This document shows positions 12,766-26,100 of a DNA stretch of 64,000 nt, piece by piece. The position numbers were made by a program, and so were the translations under genes. The stretch is from Macrotrachela quadricornifera. Taxonomy: Eukaryota; Rotifera; Eurotatoria; Philodinida; Philodinidae. Location: contig JAJEKB010000586.1 of the NCBI GenBank assembly GCA_022393335.1, positions 62,001 to 126,000 on the forward strand. The letters are read 5' to 3'. A model generated the notes under the pieces. That model saw only the letters and a list, made by a program, of their open reading frames with translations. It had not been told where the DNA came from and did no database searches. Within the stretch, counting starts at the first letter, position 1; each line of letters begins with the position of its first letter.

Positions 12766-14558
12766 TGATTTGATTATTTTGTATGCTTGATTTTTATGTA
12801 GTGTTGAAGGTTTTTCTTCGTTTAATATAATAGAAAATAAATATAAATTAATAAAACTTTCTTAGTTTTGATAGAAAAGATTTTTTTAATTGAATAATAT
12901 TTTAATAGCATGTTTTTTCTGTGTAAATAAATGGATATAGAAATTATTTGTACAAGTATTGTTATCAAATTATTCGTCATAATCAAATTCAATTATTTCT
13001 ATTTATGACAGATTAAAGACCATGATACAAATACTATAATATGTTACAAAAAACTCGAAAAAATTTTCTTTTTATATGTATTTTTGGACTAAATCGTACT
13101 CTATAATTTTATAATATTCCATCGTATGGAAAGAACAACAAAAAATAAATATCATTTTTGAAGGAGACTCAAAGAACAAATAAACATTTACAGAGATATT
13201 AGTAAACCCGAATAAACCAAGTGATGAATAGCTGAAGACTAGAATTTTCAACCTATCTCAACTATCGTTATTGACACTATAAGAAATTTATGCAAATCAT
13301 CTTTATTTTCAAGTAGATTGATCCAGCCTAAAATTGATGTTAATCACCATAGAAATATTTATTAATACATATTTGTAGCAAAAGACTTGGTACGTAAGGA
13401 AAAGAATCTATCATGATCAGATTTAGTTAAATACCATAAGACTCAAAAGAATAGGCGTCTTTTTGTATTTTCATTAAAACTATTAAATAAAAACTAAAAA
13501 AACATTAGATATTATTAAATATATTTCTCTTTTCTTCATACATTATATTAATCGATTATAATTCATTTATTTCATCTTATGGATTAAAAATATATGATGT
13601 TAAAGATTATTCTAATATGAATAATGCATCATACTCTTTCTTTCTATCGATAAAATATTATAATTAAACATATGTATTGTATTAGAAATATTCATTTTAT
13701 GCAATATCTATCATAAAGTAGTCAAAACCTTACGTAGACACGACATAATTCAAGTTTCATCTAACTTGTATTTATAAAATAATTATATAGTATCATTATT
13801 TTCTCTGTTTTGCCTTCTTCTGAGATGCACAGACAGATACAATATATAAAATGTCGCACTAATAACTTCTTAAGCTAAATATATTGTTGTTGTCATCATT
13901 TTCTTTACATTGAATGAAAAATATATAATGACTAAAAGATCTTTATTTACTATTTAAATTTCGTTATTTACCAAACTGGAAAAATTTACCATTGTTTTAA
14001 ATAAAAAAAAAATTTTTCCCACTTACACAACTGCATGTAATAATGGTATTTAGAAATGCAATGGATTCTGCTACATTTCTATATTTATTTCAATTCATTT
14101 TTTTTCTTTGCAAATATATAAAAATAAAACAGAAGGGTTTATTGACACAAACAATCCAATCAAATAAAATTTCTTATCTTTAAATAGTGTTGAAATACAT
14201 TTTTTTTTCATTCTGGGTAAAATGATATAAAAGAATTTCACAACAAGCATTGTACAATGTGAAATTTTGTATTAACACCGAACGAATAAGAAAAACAAAT
14301 CAGATTTCAATGACGTCGAATCGAATGATATGGCTTCAGTTGGATTTTTCCTCCATTCATTATATAAATTCTAAGTGCGCCATATAAAAATATATTTTTT
14401 ATTCGTCTTCTCAAATCACATTGTTTTTTCTAGAATTATCTTTTAAAAAAAATATTTACTAAAAATAGAATTTTATGTAAATTTATATAAGATCAATATA
14501 GTGATGAAACGTATAAAGCTTTCTACGAAAAGAATTAATTTTATTCATTTTTATAGAT
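12766..14558. other. Intergenic
   Basis: About 1.8 kb of AT-rich DNA with many stop codons on both strands. AATAAA-like signals near 12838 probably end the M1 transcript. An acceptor-like ttatag at 14551-14556 directly precedes the RdRP start. I find no RNA gene or coding exon. Confidence 0.4.
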
Positions 14559-17500
14559 ATGACCAAACAAATATATTGTCAATTTAAACATATACCATCG
14601 ATAAGGGATGGTGAACAACTTGCTACTAATATTGAAACGTATGTATATGTGGTATTATTTTCATATTTTCATTTTTTTAAAATTAGTTTTGCACGTCCAA
14701 AATTATTTCATAAAAATGGTATAAAAAATTGTGGAGCAAATGGAAATGATAATATTCAATTTAGACTTACTCGTGAAGAAGCTAATGAAGTTCGTAATGA
14801 ACTTATTAGAATATTACCAAAATCTGATTCACCTATTTGGTTTAATATTCTATCAGAACCTCTTGATTTATTGATTCCACGTTCATTACAAACTACTGAT
14901 AATAATTTCCATGAAGGATCAATATTTTCCATGTCATGTCAATTTGGTTCACTTCGTTCATATAATCAATTTTATTCTCATGTTTCATTTAATAATAGCG
15001 TTGTTGAAGTTTCATTTAGACCAGCAAGAGATGTACCAGATAGTTTAAATATTGAATTTGATGATATACGATTAACTATTCCATTTAAATCAATTCAAAA
15101 AGAAAATATTTTAGTTAATAAAGAAAATACAAATGGAGTTTATATTTTATTTCCACTTAAATATACACCATATGTTTATCGATTAGAACCAGTAAAATCA
15201 GAAGATAAATCTAATAAAAATACTAATATGAAAGAAGTTCGGTATAATTATTTTATTTATTCTTTCTTTTTTTCTTGTTAATCATTCGTAGTTTTCGTTT
15301 AGAATATGTGCTAATGAAGAAAAAATCGATTTCCTTCAAGATCTTGCACTTTGTTCAGATGTTGTTTTTCATTTTTTACCTTCAAAGAATATGGCTTGGT
15401 CATTTCTTTCATATTTTTTAATAGATCGACCAGAAAGATATGAAATTAATTTTTCTAATTTCACAATACTTGATTGGCCAAAAGAAGCTAATAAAAAACT
15501 ACCAGATCCATTTAATTATAAAAATGCATCATTTCAAGATCGTTATGGTTTACAAATGCTTATTTCTCTTGGATATGTATTTCGAGATAAATGGGCACAA
15601 TTAACTGATCAAGAATTAAAATGGAATCAATGGAATGCTAATGAACGTTATACTTTATGTTGTTTTGCAGTAGAACAATTATATAAAGATCATGGATATG
15701 ATTTAACAAAAACAAAAAAAGATTATGATGAAACAAGAAGACAAGAAGAACAAACTGATAATAATATGAATGAAAATATAGTATTAATTGAGAATGCACA
15801 ACGATTAAAAATTGCTACTTGTACTTTAACACCATTAAAAGTTATTTTTCAACCACTCGAAATTACAACTGGAAATCGAGCATTAAGAAATCCTCAGTGA
15901 GTTTAATTAGAATTCTTTTTTCCTTTTAAATTAATTTATAAATAAATAATTTCTATATAGACTTGGTGGTCCTGAACGGTTTCTTCTTGTACATTTTCGT
16001 GATGAAGATAATCAACGATTACGTGTTAATAATAGAAATATTCAGCAAAGATTAAAAAATTCAATGATCAGGGGTATAGAATTATTCGGTAGAACATTTA
16101 TATATATGGGTGCAAGTACAGGTCAAATGAAAGAAATGGCTTTTTGGTACATTGATTTACCTCCTCATCTAAAGACTATTACAGATGCGCATAATTTACT
16201 CGGAACTTTTACAGGTATGACAAATATTGCTACTTATATTGCTCGTGTTGGTCAATATTTTTCGTCAACATGGCCTATTGGTGTAAGTATTTTTTGTATA
16301 ATATATTGTTTTTTTTATTACAGGAAATATATGTAATATTACTTTGTAGATTAAATTAACGTACGTAAAAAACAAAGGTAATATACGTCCAAATGGCGAA
16401 TCATATTATGTTTCGGATATTGACGATATTAAAAGAGGTGATTATTGTTTTACAGATGGTATTGGTAAAATATCATGGGGTTTAGCTGGACGTGTAGCTC
16501 AAAAAATGAATATTCCGTTATTCAGAAAGGTTTATATGAAAAGTTTAAATTTAATATTTATTGAAGTTTTTTCTCAGGAAGATATCCCATCAGCATATCA
16601 AATTCGTGTAGCTGGTTGTAAAGGTATGGTAGCTATAGATCCAGATTCAACATTAAATGACTATTATATTTATGTGCGAGATTCAATGATAAAATTTGTA
16701 AGTGACGATTGGAATTTAGAAATATGTGAATTTGCTCGACCAAGTAAAGTATTGATATTTGTCACTTATTGCTTTTCTAATATAGTATTCAATTATCTAG
16801 TGACATTATCATTAAATAATCAAGTGATTCGACTTTTAAGTGATTTGAAAACTCCTGATAGTGAATTTATTGCTCTTCAAAATCGAGGATTTACTCATTG
16901 GCAAGTTCCTGAAGAACAACAACCAAGTGCAATTGATATTGCAGTAGAGAAAAATGCTTCCTATTCTTTATCGTAAGTGATCTACTTTTATATGAAAACA
17001 TTAAAGATATAATAACATTATTATTTTTTTAAGTAAAGATAATCTAGTTAAAAATCGTATACCTATTCCTCCTACAGATGGTCGCAATATGTTTGGTGTA
17101 GCAGATGAAACAGGTGAATTGAAATATGGTGAATGTTTTATACAATATTCATCATTCAATTCAACAGCTAGTGGTCAACGACAATTTCGTGTTGTTACTG
17201 GTGAGTTTTTTTATAAATGGTTTATTTATTTCCATTTTATTTCTTTTTTAAGGCACTATCATCGTTACCAAAAATCCATGTTTATGGCCTGGTGATTTTC
17301 GTCGGTTAACAGCTGTTCGTAACCGCAAATTAGAAGAATGTATGCGTGATGTAATTGTGTTTCCTATTGATGGTAAACGTCCACATCCAAATGAGATAGC
17401 TGGTTCGGATTTGGATGGTGATCAATATTGGGTGTACTGGGGTGATAGGTTAACAATTGACAGAAATGAAGAACCTTTATCATATAAATCAGCTGAAAAG

Positions 17501-19450
17501 GCCAAAGTACCATCCATTACCTATGAACAAATTATTGATCATATCGTTCATTCATTTGGAGCTGGTGTAGTTTTAGGCATGATTGCAAACACTCACTCTG
17601 CTGTAGCTGATCGACATCCAGAACATTCATTTTCGGCACCTTCTAAAAAGTTAGCTGAATTATTTGCTCTTGCCGTTGATTCACCTAAAACAGGAATATT
17701 TATTGATAAGAAAGAAATCAGACCATTTCAAGCAGAATATTGTAAACGTTGGCCAAAATATATGAGAAAATTTGGTGAACCACAATATATATCAACAAGT
17801 ATATTAGAACAGCTTTTCTGTAACGCTGAAAATCAATATCATAAATTGAAGGAAAGCCCACCGATTAACAAATTTCCACGAGCAAGAAAAGCTATTCAAG
17901 ATGCATCAGCAATTAAGATTGAAGATGAAAAATTTAAAAAATGGCTCGATGGTGGTATTTATGAAGAAACTGAAAATCAAAAGAAGCTTCCAAGAAAAAA
18001 ACCTAATAAATCTAATAAAGTTGATTCTGAAATGGATGCTGCATGCAGTTTATCGTAAGATTCTTCGCTTTTGATTTTCATAATATGCTATTTATGAATA
18101 TTCTAGACAACAAGAAGAAAAACTGACGAAATTATCTATTAAAGCAGATCAAGATTCACAATCGGAAATTAAAAAAAATGTCAAAAAATTGTTGAAAGAA
18201 GCACCAAATCGACCAGAAACACCGAATCCACCCTCAACATCGGTAGAACCAAAACCTGCACGAAGTTCCATAGCAAAAATATCTTCAGAGTAACTTTTTC
18301 TTATTTCTGTTACCTTTACATCTACAAATAATTATTTTGTTTTTGTCTTTTAGTATAAAGAACTCATGTGAACTGCAAAATTCCAGTGGTGCAACAGCTA
18401 ATACATCATCATTGTCATCATTAGCATCGTCGAATATTGATCAATGTCGTACAGATTTTCTCATGGTCTGTAATACAAGGATTTTAGCTACAAGTGTTAT
18501 TCAATTTATTCCAGTCACTGGTCATTTATACCAAGTCAAACAAGGTAAAGAAACATCAGTAATTCCTGATAGAGAAAATATAATTGAAAAATTAACGACA
18601 GATATGACAAAAAAAGTAGATGTTCTTAAGAAAAAATTATCTTATAATGAAGCACAACATGGATCACTCTATCTAATGGTTTTCTATGGTCATATATATT
18701 TTGTTGAACAAAATCCATTTCCTCAAAAATTTGGTATGTTACAAAAGCGTATTGAAGAAGGAGATGATGAATTCATCCGTTTTCATCATGCTGATATCAA
18801 CAAATTAAATATTAGAGAAGTTAGTTCGAATTAAATATTCTTAATATAGAAGCATTATTTCTTTTCTAAATAAATTATTTTAGATATCATCTTCGACAAC
18901 TAGAAAAAATAGAATAGACTATGAATTTGATTGTCGCTTAGCTTCATCTTCTTCAGAATATATTACATTGTTATTTGATAAAAATAAAACTCTTCGACAA
19001 GTACGTATCTATCGTATATGGTCAAAATGTTATGTACGTCAACCAAATTTGAATGCAGATTGTTTATATGAGATACGCTCTTTGATAACACATGATTCAG
19101 GTTCAACAGAATTTAATAGAATTGTTGATTTAGTTTTACGAACTCAATCAACAGGATTATTGAATGGACATAAACCAAATATAAAAATTTCTCGTGAAAT
19201 TCTTCATTCATCAGTCATACCAATTAGCCTCAAAATAATCGATGAAGATCAACAAACTTACATAGACCCATCAATATCTGATGCTTTTTATCGAAAAGTA
19301 AGATATATATCAATCGACGAAGAACAAGATAAACCAAAACCATCTGTAACTATGGAATATCATGTTTCATCAATTAGAAAGGATAATGATATTTTGGAAA
19401 AAATATGTGATTTAGCTTTATCTCCAACCGAGGATTCTTCATCGATTTGA
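14559..19450 (+). CDS. Cellular RNA-dependent RNA polymerase (RdRP, QDE-1/EGO-1 superfamily)
   Basis: Twelve exons: 14559-14638, 14687-15241, 15303-15896, 15961-16282, 16350-16529, 16578-16743, 16801-16972, 17034-17200, 17253-18054, 18107-18289, 18354-18819, 18884-19450. They sum to 4254 nt, or 1417 aa. The family copies single-stranded RNA into dsRNA to amplify RNA silencing. The catalytic motif DLDGD is at 798-802 within EIAGSDLDGDQYWVYWG. Other family hallmarks are FTDGIGKIS, RVAGCKGMV, a segment like RPMTLSLNNQ and KNPCLWPGD before the catalytic loop. The C-terminal third (after about residue 1010) has a charged linker and a region I cannot assign. The exon 7 start at 16801 was preferred over an upstream AG because it restores the family-like RP-x-x-x-x-LN-x-Q segment. 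The start is the first ATG after an acceptor-like AG, so an upstream exon is possible. No frame damage is seen; it is probably functional. Confidence 0.93.
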
Positions 19451-19939
19451 AGAAATTCGTCATTATCAGTCATGTCTAATCTGTCAAGTCCGCCATGGAT
19501 TTTCCAATGATTTACAAACAGTGAAACACATTTATTTAATAGTCTTTACAAAAATTTCTGTAGCCTATATATATATTAAATTAACAAACAAGAAAATCTT
19601 TTGTTTATTAAAGCTATTTTGTAAATATAATTTTACTAATAAAAAATAATTTTATGGCATAATAATGGAGATTTCTTTACAAATAATAATAAATATATAA
19701 GAAACAGTTTATTAATATTGTAATTACTTTGTTTATACTAACTGAGATTGTTAGTTTCTTTCATACATCATGTCTCAGTTCATAAGTGAAGGATATAAGT
19801 ACGATAGAAAATAGATATTGTTTTCTATTGATATATATTATGTATATTTTTGCATATCCAACTTGGAATATTATTAATTATTGCATTTTAATCAACTGAG
19901 ATTATTAAACCATGAGATGATAATGTTATTTTTTCCTAA
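19451..19939. other. Intergenic, 3' flank of RdRP
   Basis: About 490 bp, AT-rich, with several possible polyadenylation hexamers (for example AATAAA-type sequence near 19640). Nothing else recognised. Confidence 0.35.
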
Positions 19940-20392
19940 AGATTGTTTGGTAAGAATAGTAATGAAGGCAGCTATATATTTGAATTAGATAGCGATAATA
20001 ATATGCATATTAACACTTCAAATAGTGAAGAATATAATAGAAATCAAATCTATCGATCATAGATTAGAACATCTAGTGATACTATGAGAAATATAACTAG
20101 TACAAATAGATGAAGAACATTACAACTAAGAACTACTAAAAATCAACAAAACAAATCGTTGAAAAAATAACTATCAAACCGATATTGTTTGAAAAATAAG
20201 ATTTGTTATTACCAAGGATTTCTTGACGATGCAACAAATGTCATTATGACAAAGACGAAGAATATCACAAAAGTTGATGAATTGTTACCCATTTGTTCAA
20301 ATAGTATTTGTAATAACACATCAAATCGATATTTACGAATTCGAAAAATTCATCTAATGAATAAGACCTATAGTTCATTTACTATTCAATGA
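19940..20392 (+). pseudogene. Decayed ORF of unknown family
   Basis: One frame reads as protein-like sequence for about 450 bp (from RLFGKNSNEGSYIFELD to KTYSSFTIQ), broken by three in-frame stops near 20058 (TAG), 20112 (TGA) and 20168 (TAA). Composition is protein-like (Asn, Ser, Thr, Asp rich). No homologue is recognised and there is no intron that removes all three stops. It could be a dead gene, or chance in AT-rich DNA. Confidence 0.3.
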
Positions 20393-21290
20393 TTTGTTCA
20401 TAGAACTTAGTAATCATTTTTAGCAGAAAACTCCATATTTAGGAAAAAGTCTTTATGAAAACATCGTACAAAATCAGTACTGATTGTTATGATGATTGAA
20501 TATGTATTAATGGACAGTATGATCATGTTCACTAACAACCATGTGTCGATACAATTATAGAGTTGCTATTATTAGTACTATTGAGTACGACAGTGAGAAC
20601 GAAAATTGTTTCGTTATTATCAATATCTCTAGTAATTTTATTGAATTTTTACGGCAGTAACTTATTCAAGTTTTTTTTTATAGTAGAAATTAATAAATGT
20701 CTTTCGTGAATAAATTTTATTTAAATTGACAATTAATTTCTACAGTTAGAAATGTTAAAAACAAGAAAAAAATTGAGAATTGTTGCTAAGAAGACGCACG
20801 TTTTTTCTCATATTTTCACGAACAAATTAAAGAAAAGAGCATATCTCTATATAATGTTTTATGTAATATTATTACAATATGGCTCTTGATATCAGATACA
20901 CCTACATTAATTTATGAAAGAAAATAATAAAAAGATTAACAGATTTATTTCTATTCTGTTCATTGCTAGTGTTAATTCTTGTCCATTCTACAATGTTTTC
21001 GAAATGTTTATTTAATGAATTGAACTATTCAGATGGTAAAATAAACCACTCAGAATGGTAATTATATGATAAATATTCAAGAATAATTTCGATTCAATAC
21101 CTTTTTAATTCCAAAATCTGCTAACGTAAAAAAAACGGCCAGTATTGATCAGAAAATTCGTAAATTTCATATTAAGATTAAAACAGATCTTCATCTATGA
21201 TTGATAAACTTTTTACTTTTTAAAAAAAATATTTTATCAAAATGCAATGTTCAATAATACTTAAAACAATAAATAAAAATCTGAGTTTTT
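20393..21290. other. Intergenic
   Basis: About 900 bp; no coding pattern, RNA gene or clear repeat seen. Confidence 0.35.
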
Positions 21291-22151
21291 TTATCTCACC
21301 ATAAAATAATAAGATAAATGTAATATAGTTGTAAAAATGATGAGACTATGTGATGGAATTGAAAACCAAGTGCCGCTTGTTGGGACTCGTGTACAAGTTT
21401 CGTTCTCAGCTGAATCCGGAAAATCGAATGGTAGAATGATGTCATTTTCACAAAGCAATTTGTAAACGTTAGTTGCAGCCGCATCATTAATACACTGCTT
21501 ACTATTATTACATCGAACGAACATTTCAGATTTTTCCATAGTGCTATTAGGCCCATAATCTTGTTTAATATTTAACAAATAATTATCTTTTAGGGAATTA
21601 ACACATTTACCAGATGTAATGTTATAGTCACAGTTATCAGAAGTATCATTGATTTCAAATTGTGTTTGAAAAAATTTATTACCTGAACACATTGAATCAT
21701 TACCGCAATTGATGGAATCTTCGTTTTGGGATGAATTGTAAATGGAATCAGCTATATCGTTTATTAATGTCTTATCCACTTCAAATACATTATTAAAACC
21801 ATCAAGTAGGCTTCTAAGAAACGTCTTATCACAATCGTCACTGATACATGTATATCGAAAAATCGAAACTACTGTCAAATCCAGTTTAATAACAGTTTCT
21901 ATTTGGTGTATAGGATCCTTAGTGCATTTTTCTCTACCTAAACGACCTGTAGCAACAAGTTTTTGACGATTAACTTCCACTAACACTGAACATTGTGAAT
22001 CATTTTGGTTAATAAATGTACATGCATCAACAGGTATGCTGGCATTGATTGGCATATTGGTAAAAGCACATAGTCGGGCACATAACAATGATTCAGTTAT
22101 AGTCACTACAGCCAATAGACCAATGAGAAAATATACTTGAGTAAGATTCAT
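21291..22151 (-). CDS. Orphan secreted Cys-rich protein, probably GPI-anchored
   Basis: A single-exon gene of 286 aa. The N-terminus (MNLTQVYFLIGLLAVVTITES) is a clear signal peptide. The C-terminus ends in a hydrophobic stretch (SLIIFTTILHLSYYF) followed by only two residues and preceded by small polar residues, as in a GPI-attachment signal; a single-pass tail anchor is the alternative. The mature part has about a dozen and a half cysteines and many N-glycosylation sequons (for example NDS, NDT, NIT, NST, NET). I recognise no domain. The lack of introns is unusual beside its neighbours. It is likely a lineage-specific surface protein; its role is unknown. Confidence 0.75.
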   Translation of the reverse strand: MNLTQVYFLIGLLAVVTITESLLCARLCAFTNMPINASIPVDACTFINQNDSQCSVLVEVNRQKLVATGRLGREKCTKDPIHQIETVIKLDLTVVSIFRYTCISDDCDKTFLRSLLDGFNNVFEVDKTLINDIADSIYNSSQNEDSINCGNDSMCSGNKFFQTQFEINDTSDNCDYNITSGKCVNSLKDNYLLNIKQDYGPNSTMEKSEMFVRCNNSKQCINDAAATNVYKLLCENDIILPFDFPDSAENETCTRVPTSGTWFSIPSHSLIIFTTILHLSYYFMVR

Positions 22152-23150
22152 AGTTGTAACTTTTTCTTCTGTCGTCTTTCAGTTTCTCGAGCACATATAT
22201 CAATAAACTGGTTTTGATAACGTCAGCGATAAGGAATATTTGTCATGTATCAACACACTTTATGGTAGAACTATACAGAAAATAATGAAAAAATATTCAT
22301 TTATTTGTCTAAATAGAGGAGTTGTTGCATTTTTAACAATTCTAACAGCATAACTTTAATCAGAACAAACATTACGTCTGGTTATCTTAGTTTCAAAAAT
22401 AATTATTTTCTTTTGTTGATTTATTTAAAGTAAAAAATTGACTAGTAAGATTACTTATCAGTTTTTGTTAATAATATCAAATGATTCTTATATGTATATG
22501 ACAATTGAAATGCATTTTCTTCGTTATAATCCACTCGCCTACACAAGAAAATAAAAGTAAAATAAATAATCGAAATCTCATTCGTAAAAAAAAGAAAACG
22601 AAGTTTATTTTATAAATCAGCTATATTGTTGAGACGTTTCTTTCATTTCTGAATAGTGAGAAGAAAAGATCGAACTTAGATGCAATTATTTGTCGTTATA
22701 ATTAAAATCTTCAGTTCTTTGATATAAACAAAGAATTTATTATTTGTAAACTACATGCATATTATGTAGTTTAAACTCTCAATTCAAATTCTATTATATT
22801 GTATTATTAATTAGAATAAAAGTTATTTTTATGATTGTCACATTCATTCAAGTAAATACATTATTCTATCTAGAAGGCTTAAAAGTATATGAACAAATTA
22901 TCAATTTCATTCATCATTCACTCAACGACTGATATAATTTCTGTTATAGATAATGCATATTTTCATGAATGCTTTTATATGATCGTTTATTACAGAAAAA
23001 AAAATAGAGTGAAGATTGCATAAAATCTAAATTGGTATGCATAAGTAAATTTCTTGAAACTGAACTATTCTGAAAAGATTAATCAATAAAACTATAATAA
23101 TGTTATTTTTTTATAAATCTAAGATAGATTCAATTAGATATTTGTTTATA
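22152..23150. other. Intergenic
   Basis: About 1 kb between two leftward genes, presumably carrying the promoter of the orphan secreted protein and the 3' end of the amidase transcript. No other feature seen. Confidence 0.35.
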
Positions 23151-26100
23151 TCAAATGAATGAAATTGTTAAAGCTTCACCAATTTGTTCGGCTAAACCAA
23201 TTAAATATTCCTCTTGAAATCGTCTGCCTACTAATTGTACTCCTACAGGTGCTCCATCATATATATCAGGATCATAATCTTCGTATATTTTTGTATCAAG
23301 ATCACTAGTACCTTTGTATTGCATGTTCTTAATATCTATTTCTTTATTAGCAAATGTTACTGGTATAGCTACAGCTGGCCAATCTAGTACATTGATTAGT
23401 GTTGTATAGCCATAATATTTGTAATTATTATGTTTAATAGCAGCATGTGGAGCTACAGGCATGATCCATCCATCGATGTGAGATTGTTGCTGCCAAAGAG
23501 CCAAATATTCTTTTTGATATTTATTTTTATCTTGCTGAAATTTCCAAGATGTGGCAAGGTCAATTGGTGGTGAGTTTAAATTAAGTGTTTCTTTAATATT
23601 GGAAACAGCAGGTTCACCACTCAATGCAAGAGCATTTCTGACAGCTACACCACCATCAGAAGATAAGACCATACTTAATAAATTATCTGCATATTTATGT
23701 TTATATGGCAACCATTCAGCAACAGTATGACCAGCTTTTTGTAAAGCAGTAATAATCTGTTGAATACCACGAAGAATTGGTGGATGTGGCATGATGTTGC
23801 CATCAAATCCAAAGACTCTTCAAAAGAATATTTCATATTATTTAATTGGAATTAAAAAAAAATACTACTCAGTTTTTTTAAACTAATTCAGAAAATTGTC
23901 TTAACATAGATTTGTTGCCAATAGTCTAGTTGCATTAAATTCGTAAACAAGATTCTGAAACTTCTTATTACTAGTGCTTTTTCGAAGTTTACATATTATA
24001 TAAATACTAGCGGTAGTTCCCGGCGTTGCTGGGGAAATCTCCATACTGGAAACTTAGCATGTGAGAAAACCACAGAAGATGTATAGAAGGCTTGATTAAG
24101 ACATTTTCATCTATTATCACTACATATCCCGCCGTGCATACACTTATATTCATTTTTAAATCGGATAATTCAGCAAATAGTGTGGGGGCGTAACAGTCTT
24201 TCTCTTAACTTATGCGTATTTCCGTATTTTATACAAATACCCAGTGCAAAAAACTGACACTAACAGATGAATATTCTAACAATGGCAGCATATGTCCCGA
24301 AGTTTTTAAAAAACTGGGGGAAATTGTAATGTATCATAACCTGTTGTGAAATTTCAGCCCAGTCCTCTCGCCAGTCATCCTGATCCCTTTTGACCTTCCT
24401 CGAGATCTAAGAGTATGCCATGAAAAGTTTGGCACCCTCAACCCATGCCATGTCCAAATGCATAAAAAACAGATAAGCAGACAAACTTTCCCCTTTATAT
24501 ATATAGATTAGAAACATCCGATTTTCAAATTTAAACCAAACAATCCACGATAAAAAACGATTAATCTTAGAATCATAACAGATTCGCAAAATTTCTGGAA
24601 AATTAACGCAAAATTCATTGCGATAGAACTTCAGTGAAATTTCACCCAGACGCCTCCTCCCTACTCCTATTATTGGTAACAGCATTCTTTAAAGATGCCT
24701 CTGAACTCAAAGAAGTACCATGGAAAGTTTCGCAATCTTAGCTAATACAGCACTATCTGGGTGAGACTTCACCCACACCCTCGGTGGGTGATCCCGCCAT
24801 GACCTTCCTCTGCGTGTGAGAAGGCACTATGGAAAGTTTGGTAATGTTAGCTAAAACAGCACTATCTGGGTGAGACTCCACTCACACCCTTAGTGGGTGA
24901 TCCCACCATGACCTTCCTCAGGACCTACAGAAGTATTGTGCAAAATTTGGTGACGCTAGCTTTTACCGGGATTGAGTTATAAGCGAACAGACAATCAGAC
25001 AAACTTTCTTCTTTATATATATCTAGATTTTGTCCTTAATAGAAATTAAGTAGATCGTGCTTTTGAAAAATAAAACATGTAACTCAGATAAAAAAAAAAC
25101 TTAGATCAGAACTGTACAACACTACTAAGCATAAAATTTGGTTCTTTCAAATTTACTTCTTGTAAAAACTATCATTTGCTTACCCTTCTGCAGCTATCAC
25201 TCCAAACACTTTCTTCCCACTTTTGCCTTCTATATATCGAGACTCACGCCAAGGCATATCAATCACTTTCGGATCATAATTCCAAGGTTCTTGTTGTAAA
25301 ACTGCTTGCATAAAATATGCCAAATCACCGGCACAGTGTGCCATTGGACCACAAACAGAGGGTATTGTTTCTTGTCCTTCTGCAGCCCTCTTTACATTGC
25401 CAAAAGGTAATCGTCCATGAGTAGGTCTTAAACCCCATAAATTATTAAATGCTGCTGGTATACGTATCGATCCTCCGATATCTGTACCTACACCTAATGG
25501 ACTTCCATGAAGTGCAATAAGTGAACCTTCGCCACCACTTGATCCGCCACATGAAAGCAATCGATTGTATGGATTTAGTGTGCGTCCAAAGATATTATTG
25601 ATTGATTCTGCAAGCATTAACGTTTGTGGAACATTTGTTTTAACATAAATAGTAGCACCTATTTAAAATTAGATATAATAAAATAGATTTAATATTCACT
25701 CTTTTTTTTTGCATCTCATGTTTAAAATTTTATCAAAAATTTTACTACTTTCACATCTTCGTACTTTAGTTATAGTTTCATATTATAAAAGAAAATCAAA
25801 ATTTCTTTTTCAGGAATATCATAAACAATATAGAATTTTCTTATGTATTTAACATACCTGCTTTTCGTAGACATTCAGTTAATACACTTTCCTCCTCATC
25901 TACTATACCCAACCAACCTACATAACCAATACTAGATTCCAATCCTTTAACACGAAATTGATCTTTGAGCGAAACAGGTACACCATGAAGCAAACCTTTT
26001 GTTCGTCCATAGGTTTGAAAATATTCATCAAGTTCTTTGGCTTGTTCCATTGCAGTATCAAAAGATATTTCAGTAAGACAATTAACCAACTGATGAGCAA

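Noticed and set aside
16744..16789. Earlier acceptor AG for RdRP exon 7 (after tatag near 16785)
   Set aside because: It keeps the frame but inserts four residues into a conserved segment; the AG at 16799-16800 gives a family-like RP-x-x-x-x-LN-x-Q alignment.
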